NCBI GenBank assembly: GCA_024123915.1
Contig: CP099650.1
Span: 6,138,001-6,202,000, forward strand
DNA from: Oxalobacteraceae bacterium OTU3CAMAD1
GTDB taxonomy: Bacteria; Pseudomonadota; Gammaproteobacteria; Burkholderiales; Burkholderiaceae_D
Reading direction: 5' to 3'
Length of the DNA: 64,000 nt
Part shown: piece after piece, positions 26,295 to 37,684 of the stretch
How positions within the stretch are numbered: position 1 is the stretch's first letter
Layout of the letters: every line of letters starts with the position of its first letter
Program-made: the position numbers and the translations under genes
The notes under the pieces: generated by a model
Databases searched by the model: none
Seen by the model: only the letters and a program-made list of their open reading frames with translations
Told to the model about the DNA's origin: nothing

Positions 26295-27320
26295 TTATTT
26301 TTGCAGCTGCGCGATCAAAACTTCTTTGAAGCGGCGCACCTCTTCGGGCGACATCGCGCCCAGCGCGCCGCGCCGCTGCTCGGGAATATGGTCCAACCGC
26401 TGCGGGTCGGAATTGAAAACAAAATGCTCGAACATCGCCCGCCAGGCCTGCAGCACCTGCGGCTCCAGATCCTTCATGTTCAACAGGCAGTGCATCAAGG
26501 CGTTCGATGGCGACATGCTGCGATCGCTGGCGGTGTGCGATCCGCCCCACCAGTAGTTGACCAGGATGTTCAACTGGCCGATCGACTCGACCTGGTGCCA
26601 CCAGATCGCGGGAATGTAAATCGCGTCGCCCGGTTCCAGCTCGGCCACCTGCGCGGCCGCCAGCGCGTCGCGAAAGCGCGGGTACTTGTCGAAGTCCGGT
26701 TGCGCGCGCGAGGCCATGCTGATCGGCGCGCCGGCCGGCGTGTAGTCGAGCGGGCCGACATACAGGTTGCCGACCTGCTCGGGCGGGAACAAGGTGAAGC
26801 GCCGCCGGCCGCTGACGCAGGCCGCGATATTCTGCGCCTCGTCGAAGTGGGCCGGGACCGTGATGTGATTGCCCAGCCAGATGCGCGGTTGCACCTCGGG
26901 TCCCAGCAGCGGCAGCCGGTTCTCCGCCAAAAAGCCCGGCAGGCATTCGGCGATGACCGCGCTTTGCGCCGCCAGCGCGGGCGCGCGGACGCCGGCCGGC
27001 AGGTAGCGCATCAACTGGTCGATAATGTCGGACATCGGCAGTCGGTTGCGCACGAAGCTGAACGCGCTGACGTCGTCGCTATAGGTCACCAGCCCCTGCG
27101 CGGCGGGCGGCGTCATGATGGCGTTGACATCGACGCCGCTGTCGAAGGACTTGAGGTAGCCGCTGACCGCCGCCGGCGATGTCAGCGCGTGCGCGACGAC
27201 AGGCCAGTCGCGCACCACGCCGCGCATCACGGCGGGACGGTGCAGCGGCAGGATCTGCTCATGGAAGACGCGGGCGTCGACATCGCGCCACTCGGGTATC
27301 GGTTGCGGAGTTGGGTGCAT
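26295..27320 (-). CDS. Cupin-8 / JmjC-like protein of a TonB glycan locus
   Basis: The 341-residue protein matches the cupin-8 (JmjC-like) family: HRPAVMRGVVRDWP, then the iron-site strand WLGNHITVPAHFDEAQNIAACVSGRRRFTLFPPEQ (His-x-Asp type: HFD) and ELEPGDAIYIPAIWWHQVESI with the distal His. Members are Fe(II)/2-oxoglutarate oxygenases, and in several gammaproteobacteria and betaproteobacteria they sit beside TonB receptors and sugar hydrolases. What they modify there is not known. ATG 27320 is chosen over a TTG two codons upstream. It lies 65 bases after the receptor stop and 16 before the chitinase start. Confidence 0.82.
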   Translation of the reverse strand: MHPTPQPIPEWRDVDARVFHEQILPLHRPAVMRGVVRDWPVVAHALTSPAAVSGYLKSFDSGVDVNAIMTPPAAQGLVTYSDDVSAFSFVRNRLPMSDIIDQLMRYLPAGVRAPALAAQSAVIAECLPGFLAENRLPLLGPEVQPRIWLGNHITVPAHFDEAQNIAACVSGRRRFTLFPPEQVGNLYVGPLDYTPAGAPISMASRAQPDFDKYPRFRDALAAAQVAELEPGDAIYIPAIWWHQVESIGQLNILVNYWWGGSHTASDRSMSPSNALMHCLLNMKDLEPQVLQAWRAMFEHFVFNSDPQRLDHIPEQRRGALGAMSPEEVRRFKEVLIAQLQK

Positions 27321-27385
27321 CGGCAAAGTATAGCGTTATCCAGGCCGCGCCCGCCCCTTCATGGCGGCGGACGCGGTTGGACTGG

Positions 27386-30280
27386 TTAGTACTTGACGCG
27401 CATCGTCAGGAAGAACTGGCGACCGTTTTTGTAGACCGAACGTGGCTGGTCTTCGTTCAACGCGTAGTACTTCAGCTTCGGATCGTTCAGGTTACGCATG
27501 TCCAGCGAGAAGCCGATCTTCTCGTTGTATTTATAACCCAGCGAGGCGTTCATGTAACCCATGCCGACCTGGTTGAACTCCGTGCCGCGATCCAGGCCCA
27601 CATACGAATCCGAGCGGTAGCTGTACGTCAGGCGGGCGTTGAAACGCTCATCCTCGTAGAACGCGCTGGCGTTGTAGGTGCGCTTCGACGAACCGAGCAC
27701 CTTGGCGCCGCTGCTGTCGCTGGCGTTGGTGAAGGTGGCGTTGCCGTCGATACCGAAGTAGCCGAACAGCGGCTGCTGGTACGACAGCTCGATGCCCTTG
27801 ACCTTGCCCTTGCTGTTGATCGGCGAGGAGATCAGGTACTGCGCGTCGAAACCATCCGGATCGGTGATCTTGGTGGCCTCGGTGTAGGTGCGGTAGGTGC
27901 CCACACGCGTGCCCTGGCCGATGTAATTGGTCAGGTTCATGTAGTAGACACTGGCCGACACCAGCGAGCGCGGTGCGAAGTAGTATTCCAGCGAAGCGTC
28001 GAAGTTGTTCGACGTGATCGGCTTCAGATCCGGGTTACCGCCCGAGCCGGAACCGACGCCGCCCTTGGCCGCCGGCGGCGTCAAGGTGAAGGTGCCGACC
28101 AGCGACGAGAAGTCCGGACGCGTCATGGTGCGCGACAGCGCGAAGCGGGCCACCAGGTCCTTGCTCAACTCAAGACGCAGGTTGGCGCTTGGCAGATAGT
28201 CGTTGTAGGTGTGTTCGACGGCGGTCGGCTTGAAGATGCCGAATGCCGACGTGTAGATCACGCCCGGCTGGCCAAGCGGCGTATCGCCCGGCATGCCGAC
28301 ATTGCTGACGGCGCGCTCCTTGGTCTGCACATAGCGCACGCCGATGTTACCGCTCCAGCCTTCGCCTTCGAAGTTACCCTGCACGTAGGCGGCGCGGTTC
28401 TTTTCCTTCAGGTTGAACTCATTGCCGAAGTCTTCACGCGTGCCGTCGGTGGCGCGGTTGGCGAACAGCTTGGAGAACGCCGCCAGCTGTTCGGCGGTGT
28501 AGCGGAAGATCCCGCGCGGGAAATTGCCACCCAGGCCGCTGGCGTAGTTCGACGGATACGATCCGGCGGCCGCCGGCCAATTGGCCGGGTTGTACGGCGA
28601 GTTGGCGCCGTTGATGCAGCTGTACTGGCTAGGCAGCGGCGCGGCCCAGAAGAAGCCCGGGCCGCCGTTGGCGTCGGTGCGGGTCGAGCAGGTCGGGCCC
28701 TGGCCGACGACGTTGTCCGAATAGCGATCGTGGTCGGCGCCGCGCACGCCGAACTTCAGCAGCTTGAGCGGGCCGGCTTCGAGCTGGAAGTCGCTGTCCA
28801 GTTGCAGCCATTTTTCCTTGTCGGTGACGGTGACATTCTGGTCGCCGAACATCCAGCTGAAGCCACTGGTGGCGTCGGTGCCCGGGGTCGCGGCAGGGTT
28901 GTTATTGAAGGAGAAGTCGGCCGCCGTGCCGGTGCCGTTCAATTTGTACGAGGCGCCCGTGCCGGTGGCGCCGTTCCAGGCGATGACGTCCTGGACCGGG
29001 GTCTTGCCCTCGCCCTTCGAGCTGCCGACCTTGCCGTAGAAGGTCAGGTTTTCGGCGGCGCGCCATTTGCCGTCCAGCGCGATGAATTTGGCGGTCGCTT
29101 CCGCGCCCGGGCGCGAGATCTGGTCGTACTCGTTGTAGTTGGTGCCGGCCACCGGCGCGAAGTTCGCGCTGACCAGGGTCTTGACGCCGTTCTGGGTCTT
29201 GACCACGTAGCCCGGCAGCGGCGCCTGGCCGTTGCCCTGGTTGATGATGGCGCCGCCGTTGAGCAGGTAGTTGTCGTTGGTGTTCGACGCCTTCAACGTC
29301 GAGCTGAAACCGGTCAGGTCGAAGTTCAGGTCGCGGCTCGGCTTGAATTGCAGGTCGATCAAACCGCCCTGGCGCTTACGTTCCTGCTGGAACAGCGAGG
29401 CGCCCAGGAAGCCGGGATAGTAGGCGTTGGCCAGGTCCGGATTGGCGATCGCCATCGGGCTGTTGGCCAGGATCTTGTCGTAGGACAGCGCTTCCTGGCC
29501 GTCGCGGCGCAGGTGGCGTTCTTCCGAGAACACTTGCAGCAAGGCGCCGAAGGTCTTCTGCTCGTTCTTCCAGTTCAGCAAAGCGCTGAATTGCGGATCG
29601 GTCTTCTTCGGCAGATCGGCGTACACCGCGCCCAGCGACACTTCGCCGGTGAAGTTCTCTTTAAATTCCAGCGGCTTGCGGCTGATGATGTTGACCGAGC
29701 CGGCCACGCCGCCCTCGACCAGGCTCGCTTCCGAGCTCTTGTGCACAACCACCGAGCCGACCAGCTCCGACGGCACCAAGGTGTAGCTGACGCTGCGGCC
29801 GACCTGGGTGGTCTGGTTCAGGATGAACCAGTCGCCGGAAGCCACGTTGTGGCCGTTGAACAGGGTCTGGGTCAGGTTGGGATTGGTGCCGCGCATCGAC
29901 ACGCGGTCGTTCTCGTCGAAGCCGCCTTCGCTGGCGCCGGCGTTGCTGACGTTCACGCCAGGCACGCGCTGCAGGGAGTCGGCGACGTTTTTATCGGGCA
30001 TCTTGCCGATGTCTTCAGCCGTGATCACCTCCAAGTGGGACTCGGCGTTTTTCTTTTGGTTCAGCGACTGTTGCAGGGCCGCACGAATACCCTGCACCTG
30101 GACGGTTTGCATTTCCTCGCCGTCCTTCTTGCCGGCATTGGCCGCTTGCTGAGCTTGGGCTTGCGCTTGCGCCGACCACGACATGCCCAGCACCATCAGG
30201 CCCACCGCCGCGGCGATCGGCGTCAATTGCTCGACCGCGCTGCGTGGCATGTTCGTCTTACCTGGCAGATTCTCTTTCAT
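27386..30280 (-). CDS. TonB-dependent receptor, probable chitooligosaccharide transporter
   Basis: The 964-residue outer-membrane receptor of the TonB-Caulobacter type has a long signal region, a TonB-box-like segment (EMQTVQVQGIRAALQQSLNQKKNAESHLEVITAEDIGKMPDKNVADSLQRVPGV, in outline), a plug domain, then a 22-strand-type barrel ending in FFLTMRVKY with a terminal aromatic residue. Receptors of this group import glycans. The operon with cupin-8 and GH18, and the divergent GntR at 30662, point to chitin oligomers. Substrate is inferred from context. Confidence 0.9.
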   Translation of the reverse strand: MKENLPGKTNMPRSAVEQLTPIAAAVGLMVLGMSWSAQAQAQAQQAANAGKKDGEEMQTVQVQGIRAALQQSLNQKKNAESHLEVITAEDIGKMPDKNVADSLQRVPGVNVSNAGASEGGFDENDRVSMRGTNPNLTQTLFNGHNVASGDWFILNQTTQVGRSVSYTLVPSELVGSVVVHKSSEASLVEGGVAGSVNIISRKPLEFKENFTGEVSLGAVYADLPKKTDPQFSALLNWKNEQKTFGALLQVFSEERHLRRDGQEALSYDKILANSPMAIANPDLANAYYPGFLGASLFQQERKRQGGLIDLQFKPSRDLNFDLTGFSSTLKASNTNDNYLLNGGAIINQGNGQAPLPGYVVKTQNGVKTLVSANFAPVAGTNYNEYDQISRPGAEATAKFIALDGKWRAAENLTFYGKVGSSKGEGKTPVQDVIAWNGATGTGASYKLNGTGTAADFSFNNNPAATPGTDATSGFSWMFGDQNVTVTDKEKWLQLDSDFQLEAGPLKLLKFGVRGADHDRYSDNVVGQGPTCSTRTDANGGPGFFWAAPLPSQYSCINGANSPYNPANWPAAAGSYPSNYASGLGGNFPRGIFRYTAEQLAAFSKLFANRATDGTREDFGNEFNLKEKNRAAYVQGNFEGEGWSGNIGVRYVQTKERAVSNVGMPGDTPLGQPGVIYTSAFGIFKPTAVEHTYNDYLPSANLRLELSKDLVARFALSRTMTRPDFSSLVGTFTLTPPAAKGGVGSGSGGNPDLKPITSNNFDASLEYYFAPRSLVSASVYYMNLTNYIGQGTRVGTYRTYTEATKITDPDGFDAQYLISSPINSKGKVKGIELSYQQPLFGYFGIDGNATFTNASDSSGAKVLGSSKRTYNASAFYEDERFNARLTYSYRSDSYVGLDRGTEFNQVGMGYMNASLGYKYNEKIGFSLDMRNLNDPKLKYYALNEDQPRSVYKNGRQFFLTMRVKY

Positions 30281-30661
30281 TTACTCCCCCTTGATTGCGG
30301 CCTGTTTGTTTTGGAAAGGCCCGTGCTGTTTTAACGTCGATCGATTCCCCGGTTCATCGCCGCCGCGATGTCGTGCAGATCCCTTTTTACAACCTCATAC
30401 AAAACCAATTCAACGCCAATATACCGCAGTACCAATACCAGAATACTACCAATTGACATATTTTTTTCATATGTTGTGCGAAGTACACATACCAATTTCT
30501 GCTTCGTTGCAGGGGAGCATCTATAGAGCGGTGCGGTCCACAGTAAAACCAGTGTGATACCAGCACGGTGGTTCTTTTTGGTATTATCGAAACAGGTATG
30601 GCAACAACCGGGTAAAGACCAATTTATGGCGGCCCGGCCCCAGATGAGGGAGACGAAACGG
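30281..30661. promoter_or_regulatory. Divergent control region between TonB receptor and second GntR gene
   Basis: The 381-base AT-rich region has no gene. It is studded with GntR-like words: ATACCAG at 30435-30441 and 30557-30563, TGGTATT at 30579-30585, CAGGTAT (inverse of ATACCTG) at 30593-30599 and ATACCA near 30489. The same words stand upstream of the nag operon at 15742-15759. A TATATT on the minus strand near 30420 could be the receptor -10. The layout suggests control of both divergent genes by a NagQ-type regulator. Confidence 0.55.
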
Positions 30662-31402
30662 ATGACATCGCTTGCAGAGATCATGCACACCTTGGGGCAA
30701 GGCAGCAGCCAGCCGCTCTATCAGCGCCTCCAGCGCGCGCTGCGCACGGCCATCGACCAGCGGGTGTTCGGGCCGGACGAGGCCTTGCCGGCCGAGCGTC
30801 AACTGGCGGCCGATTTGTCGATCTCGCGCATCACGGTCAGGAAGGCGATCGACGGCTTGGTCGACGAGGGTTTGCTGGTGCGGCGGCCCGGGTCGGGCAA
30901 TTTCATCAATACGCGGATCGAAAAGAATTTCGCCAAGCTGACGTCGTTTTCGGAAGACATGCGGGCGCGCGGGCGGACGCCGCGCAGCGTGTGGCTCAAG
31001 CGGTCGGAGGGGACGGTGACGCCGGAGGAGGCGCTGCGGTTGCGGCTTAGTCCAGGGGCGGCGGTGTACCGGTTTCACCGTATCCGCTACGCCGATGACA
31101 TACCGATGTGCATCGAGTACGCCACCATTGTCGCGGCGTGTTTGCCGTCGCTGGAATCGGTGCAGGTGTCGATGTACGAGGCGCTGGAGCACGCGCACAA
31201 CCGGCCGGTGCGCGCGCTGCAGCGACTGAGCGCGCTGCTGCTCGATGAGGAGCAGGCGGCGCTGCTGCAAGCGAAGGCGGGGGACGCCGGCTTGGCGGTG
31301 GAGCGCTTGGGCTTTTTGCGCGACGGCCGCGCGGTGGAATTCTGCCGGTCTTATTTTCGCGGGGACTTGTATGATTTCGTGGCGGAGCTGAATGCCGTGT
31401 AG
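30662..31402 (+). CDS. Second GntR/HutC-family regulator, divergent from the chitin locus
   Basis: The 246-residue protein has the winged helix PLYQRLQRALRTAIDQRVFGPDEALPAERQLAADLSISRITVRKAID and a UTRA domain ending SYFRGDLYDFVAEL. It is a paralogue of the regulator at 16741, with the same hinge (KLTSFSEDMRARG) and C-terminal pattern. ATG 30662 is set by GAGGGAG upstream; in-frame ATGs at 30626 and 30644 are less well placed. It probably controls the TonB-cupin-GH18 operon and responds to an amino-sugar phosphate. The ligand is inferred from similarity. Confidence 0.85.
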   Translation: MTSLAEIMHTLGQGSSQPLYQRLQRALRTAIDQRVFGPDEALPAERQLAADLSISRITVRKAIDGLVDEGLLVRRPGSGNFINTRIEKNFAKLTSFSEDMRARGRTPRSVWLKRSEGTVTPEEALRLRLSPGAAVYRFHRIRYADDIPMCIEYATIVAACLPSLESVQVSMYEALEHAHNRPVRALQRLSALLLDEEQAALLQAKAGDAGLAVERLGFLRDGRAVEFCRSYFRGDLYDFVAELNAV

Positions 31403-31428
31403 GGCCGGAATATGGCCGCTGGCGGCGC

Positions 31429-31573
31429 GTGGCGGATTACGCTGCGCTAATCCGCCCTACGTGTCTCCGCGTGTGATCGTATTGCGGCGGCCAACGCGAA
31501 AGCCACGCCCCGGGACGTTGCATGACCACGGATCCACGTAGGGCGGATTAGCCGGAACGGCGTAATCCGCCAT
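31429..31573. repeat. Interspersed palindromic repeat, copy 2 (two separated halves)
   Basis: One half (31429-31463) ends in TAATCCGCCCTACGTG and the other (31535-31573) starts CACGTAGGGCGGATTA; they are in the reverse order of the other copies, with about 70 unrelated bases between them. Each half folds into its own hairpin. It sits between the convergent GntR and flavoprotein genes. Confidence 0.8.
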
Positions 31574-31591
31574 CTTTGAGCCGTCATGGAA

Positions 31592-32515
31592 TCAAGCCGC
31601 TGCGGCGGTCGCGCCGAAAATCAGCGATTGATGCGCCGACACGCCCGCGAGCGTCCCATCGGCCGCCGCCAGCGCCACATTGCCAGCCATGCGCGCCGCG
31701 TCGCCGCACGCGTACACGCCGGCGACGCTGGTCGCCTTCATCGCGTCGGTGCGAACATACATGCCCATCGGGCCCTGCTCCAGCTCACACCCCAGCTGCT
31801 CGGCCATCGGACTGCCGCTATGCGTGCGGCTGACGACGAACAAGCCCGCCATCTCCAGCGACCGCCCATCCTGCAATTCAACCGTCGCCCGACCGGTGAT
31901 CGCCTTGACCGGCGTACGCTCGATCGCCACGCCGCGCTTCTCCAGCGACGCCAACTGCTCCGCGTCGGGCTCGAAAGCCCCGTTCAGTATCAACGTCACC
32001 TGCCCCCAATCGGGCAGCATCATCGCGTGATGCATCGACAACGGCCCGGTGGCCAGCACGCCGATGCACCCCTCCATCAACTCATAGCCGTGGCAGTAAG
32101 GACAGTGGAACACCGTGCCGCCCCAGCGCTCGGCCAGGCCCGGCACCGGCGGCAGTTCGTCCACCACGCCGGTGGCCAGCACCAGGCGCAGCGCGTTGTA
32201 GGCGCCGCCGTCCTGCAAGGTCACGCGCAAGCCCTGCTCCACTTTCTCCGCCCGCTGCGCCGAGCCCTCGATCCAGCGCACGGTCGGATACTTCATCACC
32301 TGCGCGCGACCGTCGGTGGCGATGGCCGCCGCCTCGCGGCCGTCGTGGCCCAGGAAGCCATGCGAATGCGTGGCATAGCGGTTGCGGCGTTGGCCGGCGT
32401 CGATCACCAGCACCCGGCGGCGGGCGCGCGCCAGCTGCATCGCTGCGGACAGGCCGGCGTAGCTGCCGCCGATGACGATAACGTCGAATTCAGTGCTCGG
32501 ATGAGGGATGTGCAT
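31592..32515 (-). CDS. Thioredoxin-reductase-like FAD/NAD(P) oxidoreductase with CPYC centre
   Basis: The 307-residue flavoprotein has an N-terminal FAD loop DVIVIGGSYAGLSAAMQLARA, a redox CPYC within VFHCPYCHGYE, a middle NAD(P) region and the C-terminal FAD motif GVYACGDAAR. It resembles thioredoxin reductase, but its partner is unknown; related enzymes reduce small disulfides or act in holothin/gliotoxin-type pathways. It overlaps the upstream Rrf2 regulator by 26 bases on the same strand, so both are one transcriptional unit and the flavoprotein is the likely target of that regulator. Confidence 0.85.
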   Translation of the reverse strand: MHIPHPSTEFDVIVIGGSYAGLSAAMQLARARRRVLVIDAGQRRNRYATHSHGFLGHDGREAAAIATDGRAQVMKYPTVRWIEGSAQRAEKVEQGLRVTLQDGGAYNALRLVLATGVVDELPPVPGLAERWGGTVFHCPYCHGYELMEGCIGVLATGPLSMHHAMMLPDWGQVTLILNGAFEPDAEQLASLEKRGVAIERTPVKAITGRATVELQDGRSLEMAGLFVVSRTHSGSPMAEQLGCELEQGPMGMYVRTDAMKATSVAGVYACGDAARMAGNVALAAADGTLAGVSAHQSLIFGATAAAA

Positions 32516-32954
32516 GGGAGGCTCCTTTGTGCTTGGCGTATTCGTCGTTGAAGCGGGCCGACAAATCGGCCAGCGTGACGTCCTTGAAACGCTCGATCAG
32601 CAAAGCCTCGGCTTCGTCGAAGGCGCTGGAGAGCGCATCGTTGACGGCGCGCTCCACCAGGCACTCGGGTTGCTCGCTGCGGTTCCCCATCGCGAACACC
32701 GTGGGCGAACCGACCGCCTCGTAGATGTCGCGCAGGGTCACCTTGCCCAGGTCGCAGGTGATGGTCCAGCCGCCGCCGTGGCCCTTGTCGGAACCGACAT
32801 AGCCGCGCTCGCGCAAGCCTGCCAGCACGCGGCGCACCAGCACCGGGTTGGTGCCGAGGAAGCCGGCCAGTTCGTCCGAGGTGAACGGCCGGCCGGCGTG
32901 CGCCATGTGCAGCAGCACGTGCAGGATGGAAGATAGTTTGCTGTCTCGTCTCAT
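32490..32954 (-). CDS. Rrf2-family transcriptional regulator
   Basis: The 154-residue protein has the Rrf2 winged helix: SILHVLLHMAHAGRPFTSDELAGFLGTNPVLVRRVLAGLRERGYVGSDKGHGGGW, with the GGW-type wing. The iron-sulfur Cys cluster of IscR or NsrR is not present; only Cys at CDLGKV and PECLVERAV are seen, similar to CymR-like or redox single-Cys members. It overlaps the flavoprotein gene and probably regulates the pair in response to oxidative or electrophile stress. The signal is inferred. Confidence 0.85.
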   Translation of the reverse strand: MRRDSKLSSILHVLLHMAHAGRPFTSDELAGFLGTNPVLVRRVLAGLRERGYVGSDKGHGGGWTITCDLGKVTLRDIYEAVGSPTVFAMGNRSEQPECLVERAVNDALSSAFDEAEALLIERFKDVTLADLSARFNDEYAKHKGASHAHPSSEH

Positions 32955-32998
32955 GTAACTAATGATAGTACATAATTCGGGATCGTGCAGGACTACCC

Positions 32999-35776
<2,778 letters not shown>

Positions 35777-35909
35777 GGTGTCTCGCAAAAAACGGATGAA
35801 CAGGCAGCATAGCCCCACCCCGCCGACGTGGGTAGTGGCAAAAACGAAATTTTTCTGAGGGAGGACTTAAACGGCAGCGGGGGCTCACGGCGTTTGACTA
35901 CGTCTGAAT

Positions 35910-36007
35910 CACGTAGGGCGGATTAGGCGGAACGCCGTAATCGGCCATGCATGCGCCGCCGATGGCTCACACATGGCCGATTACGCTGCGCTAATCCGCC
36001 CTACGTG
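35910..36007. repeat. Interspersed palindromic repeat, copy 3
   Basis: The 98-bp element begins CACGTAGGGCGGATTA and ends TAATCCGCCCTACGTG, with an internal ATGCATGCGCCGCC core. It lies in the 284-base gap between the M16 gene and DUF3579, both on the minus strand. Confidence 0.85.
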
Positions 36008-36060
36008 TCTCCGTGGTGTGCCAAGTCCGCGGCCAGGAACCGGAGATCCCGTGGTGAGCG

Positions 36061-36393
36061 TTACTTCTCTGGTACCAGACAAGCGTCGACCATTTGCAGG
36101 TCGTTATCCTTGGCGAACGAGATCACGAAGTGATACGCCAGCGGCTCCAGGTCGCGCAGCTTGCCGTTGACGACCACCGACTTGACGCCATTGACGACGG
36201 TCGGCGTGACGTACGGCGAAAACTGCAAATGCGAGTCGCGTCCGCCGCCGTAGCCTTCCGGCTTGAAGCAGGACATCACGCCGCACAGGCGCTCGGCCCA
36301 GTCGCTGGGACGGAACTGCCTGCCATTGCTGGTGAGGCCAAGGATGAAGAACGATTCCTGCTGTTCTGCCGGTTTTTGAACTGACTCTGCCAT
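36061..36393 (-). CDS. DUF3579 protein
   Basis: The 110-residue soluble protein matches the betaproteobacterial DUF3579 family: FFILGLTSNGRQFRPSDWAERLCGVMSCF, then SPYVTPTVVNGVKSVVVNGKL and LEPLAYHFVISFAKDNDLQ. No biochemical function is known. ATG 36393 starts the conserved region; earlier in-frame codons lie in non-conserved sequence. The 236 bases upstream (36394-36629) show no other gene. Confidence 0.8.
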   Translation of the reverse strand: MAESVQKPAEQQESFFILGLTSNGRQFRPSDWAERLCGVMSCFKPEGYGGGRDSHLQFSPYVTPTVVNGVKSVVVNGKLRDLEPLAYHFVISFAKDNDLQMVDACLVPEK

Positions 36394-36629
36394 GGGCGGG
36401 GGCTTGTGCGTAGATACTTGTTGGTAACAAGAATGCGTGGAAAGTCCCGGCGAGGTGCGCCGGGCGGATATCATTCTAGAAGAATCTTACGTATTATATC
36501 TTATAGAAGACCTAAATACGTAAGTCGTTGATTTCAATCGACCTTTCCTCACGGATAACCAAATTGGTGCAGAAAACTCATCATTCCGCACCAAGGCAAT
36601 GCCGCTATTGTACCCTGCTCTCGGCCGTT

Positions 36630-37598
36630 TTAAGGCGTCCCGCCGAGCCAGGCGGCGCCGGAGCACAGCAATAACAACATCATCCACAGCAACAAAGCGC
36701 GCCACACCAGGCCCACCGTGCTTTGCAGCGCGCGGATGCCCGGCTCCTCGCCCGGCAGCATGTCCGGCTCCATGTCGCTGACGTCGACGGTCGAGGCGTC
36801 GACCAGCACCACCTTGGCCGCGTTCTCTGCCGGCGTGCCCAGGCGCACGCCCATCGCGCCCCCACCGGCCGACAGGATGATGCCGATCGCCTTGTCATTC
36901 CAGCGGTGGGCGAAATTGCGCCAGGCGTAGATGGCGTCCTCAAAGTTGCCGACGATGGCAAAGGCCACGGCGGTCAAGCGCACAGGTATCCAGTCGATCC
37001 AGTAGAACGCGCGGGCCGCGAACTGGCCGAACGCCTCGTTGCGCATGTGTTCAGGTTCATTCCAGGCGCGTGCCAGGTATTCCGACACGCGGTACATGAC
37101 GGCGGCGGCCGGGCCGAGCGGCATCAGGAACCAGAAGAACACGCCGAACACGCTGCGGTGCGTGGTGATCAGCGCTTTTTCGACGGCGACGCGGGAAATT
37201 TCGCTGACATCCATGCCGACGGTGTCCTGCTTGGTCCACTCGGCCAGCAAGGCGCGCGCGGCGGCGTCGTCGCCGGCGCTCAGATGCAGCTGGATCGAGG
37301 TGAAATAGTGGCTGTAATGGCGGAAGCCGAGGGTCAGGTAGACCACCAGCACGTTCCAGGCGAAGGCGGCCAGGAACCAGTCGTAATACTTCAGTACCCA
37401 GTAAATCAGCGCGGTCGGCACCATCAGGATGGCCATCATCAGGAACCAGCCGAGGCGGCCGTGGCTCGAATGGCCGGCGTTGAACCAAGTCTCCATCCGC
37501 AACGCCAGACTTTTGATCTCGGCGTAAATCGGGTTGTCCGCGCGCAGCGGCTTCATTTGCTCGAGCAGCAGCGCGCACAAAATGGAAAGAAATGTCAT
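36630..37598 (-). CDS. CobD/CbiB-family membrane protein (cobalamin-like, role uncertain)
   Basis: The 322-residue protein has about four to five predicted transmembrane helices (for example LGWFLMMAILMVPTALIYWVL and VFGVFFWFLMPLGPAAAVMY) and cytoplasmic loops rich in Trp/Glu. It matches the CobD/CbiB family, whose classical member makes adenosylcobinamide phosphate, and related AmpE-type proteins. No cobalamin genes are nearby, so a stand-alone envelope role is as likely. The Nudix gene upstream is on the same strand, 86 bases away. Confidence 0.72.
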   Translation of the reverse strand: MTFLSILCALLLEQMKPLRADNPIYAEIKSLALRMETWFNAGHSSHGRLGWFLMMAILMVPTALIYWVLKYYDWFLAAFAWNVLVVYLTLGFRHYSHYFTSIQLHLSAGDDAAARALLAEWTKQDTVGMDVSEISRVAVEKALITTHRSVFGVFFWFLMPLGPAAAVMYRVSEYLARAWNEPEHMRNEAFGQFAARAFYWIDWIPVRLTAVAFAIVGNFEDAIYAWRNFAHRWNDKAIGIILSAGGGAMGVRLGTPAENAAKVVLVDASTVDVSDMEPDMLPGEEPGIRALQSTVGLVWRALLLWMMLLLLCSGAAWLGGTP

Positions 37599-37684
37599 TA
37601 ATGGTCCTTTTTAGGTCGGCGACGCCTTGATGCCCGCTACGATAACCCACCGTGGTGGGAGAATCAAACTTATTAGTTCGGACA

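Noticed and set aside
27179..30334. Very long open frame opposite the first TonB receptor
   Set aside because: It is an Arg/Val/Gln-rich antisense frame of a GC-rich gene; the receptor on the other strand has clear domains. Similar shadows lie opposite the second TonB receptor, alaS, the M16 gene and the acyl-CoA dehydrogenase.
36630..37598. Cobalamin biosynthesis pathway
   Set aside because: Only the CobD/CbiB-like gene is present; no other B12 genes or B12 riboswitch were seen in the window.
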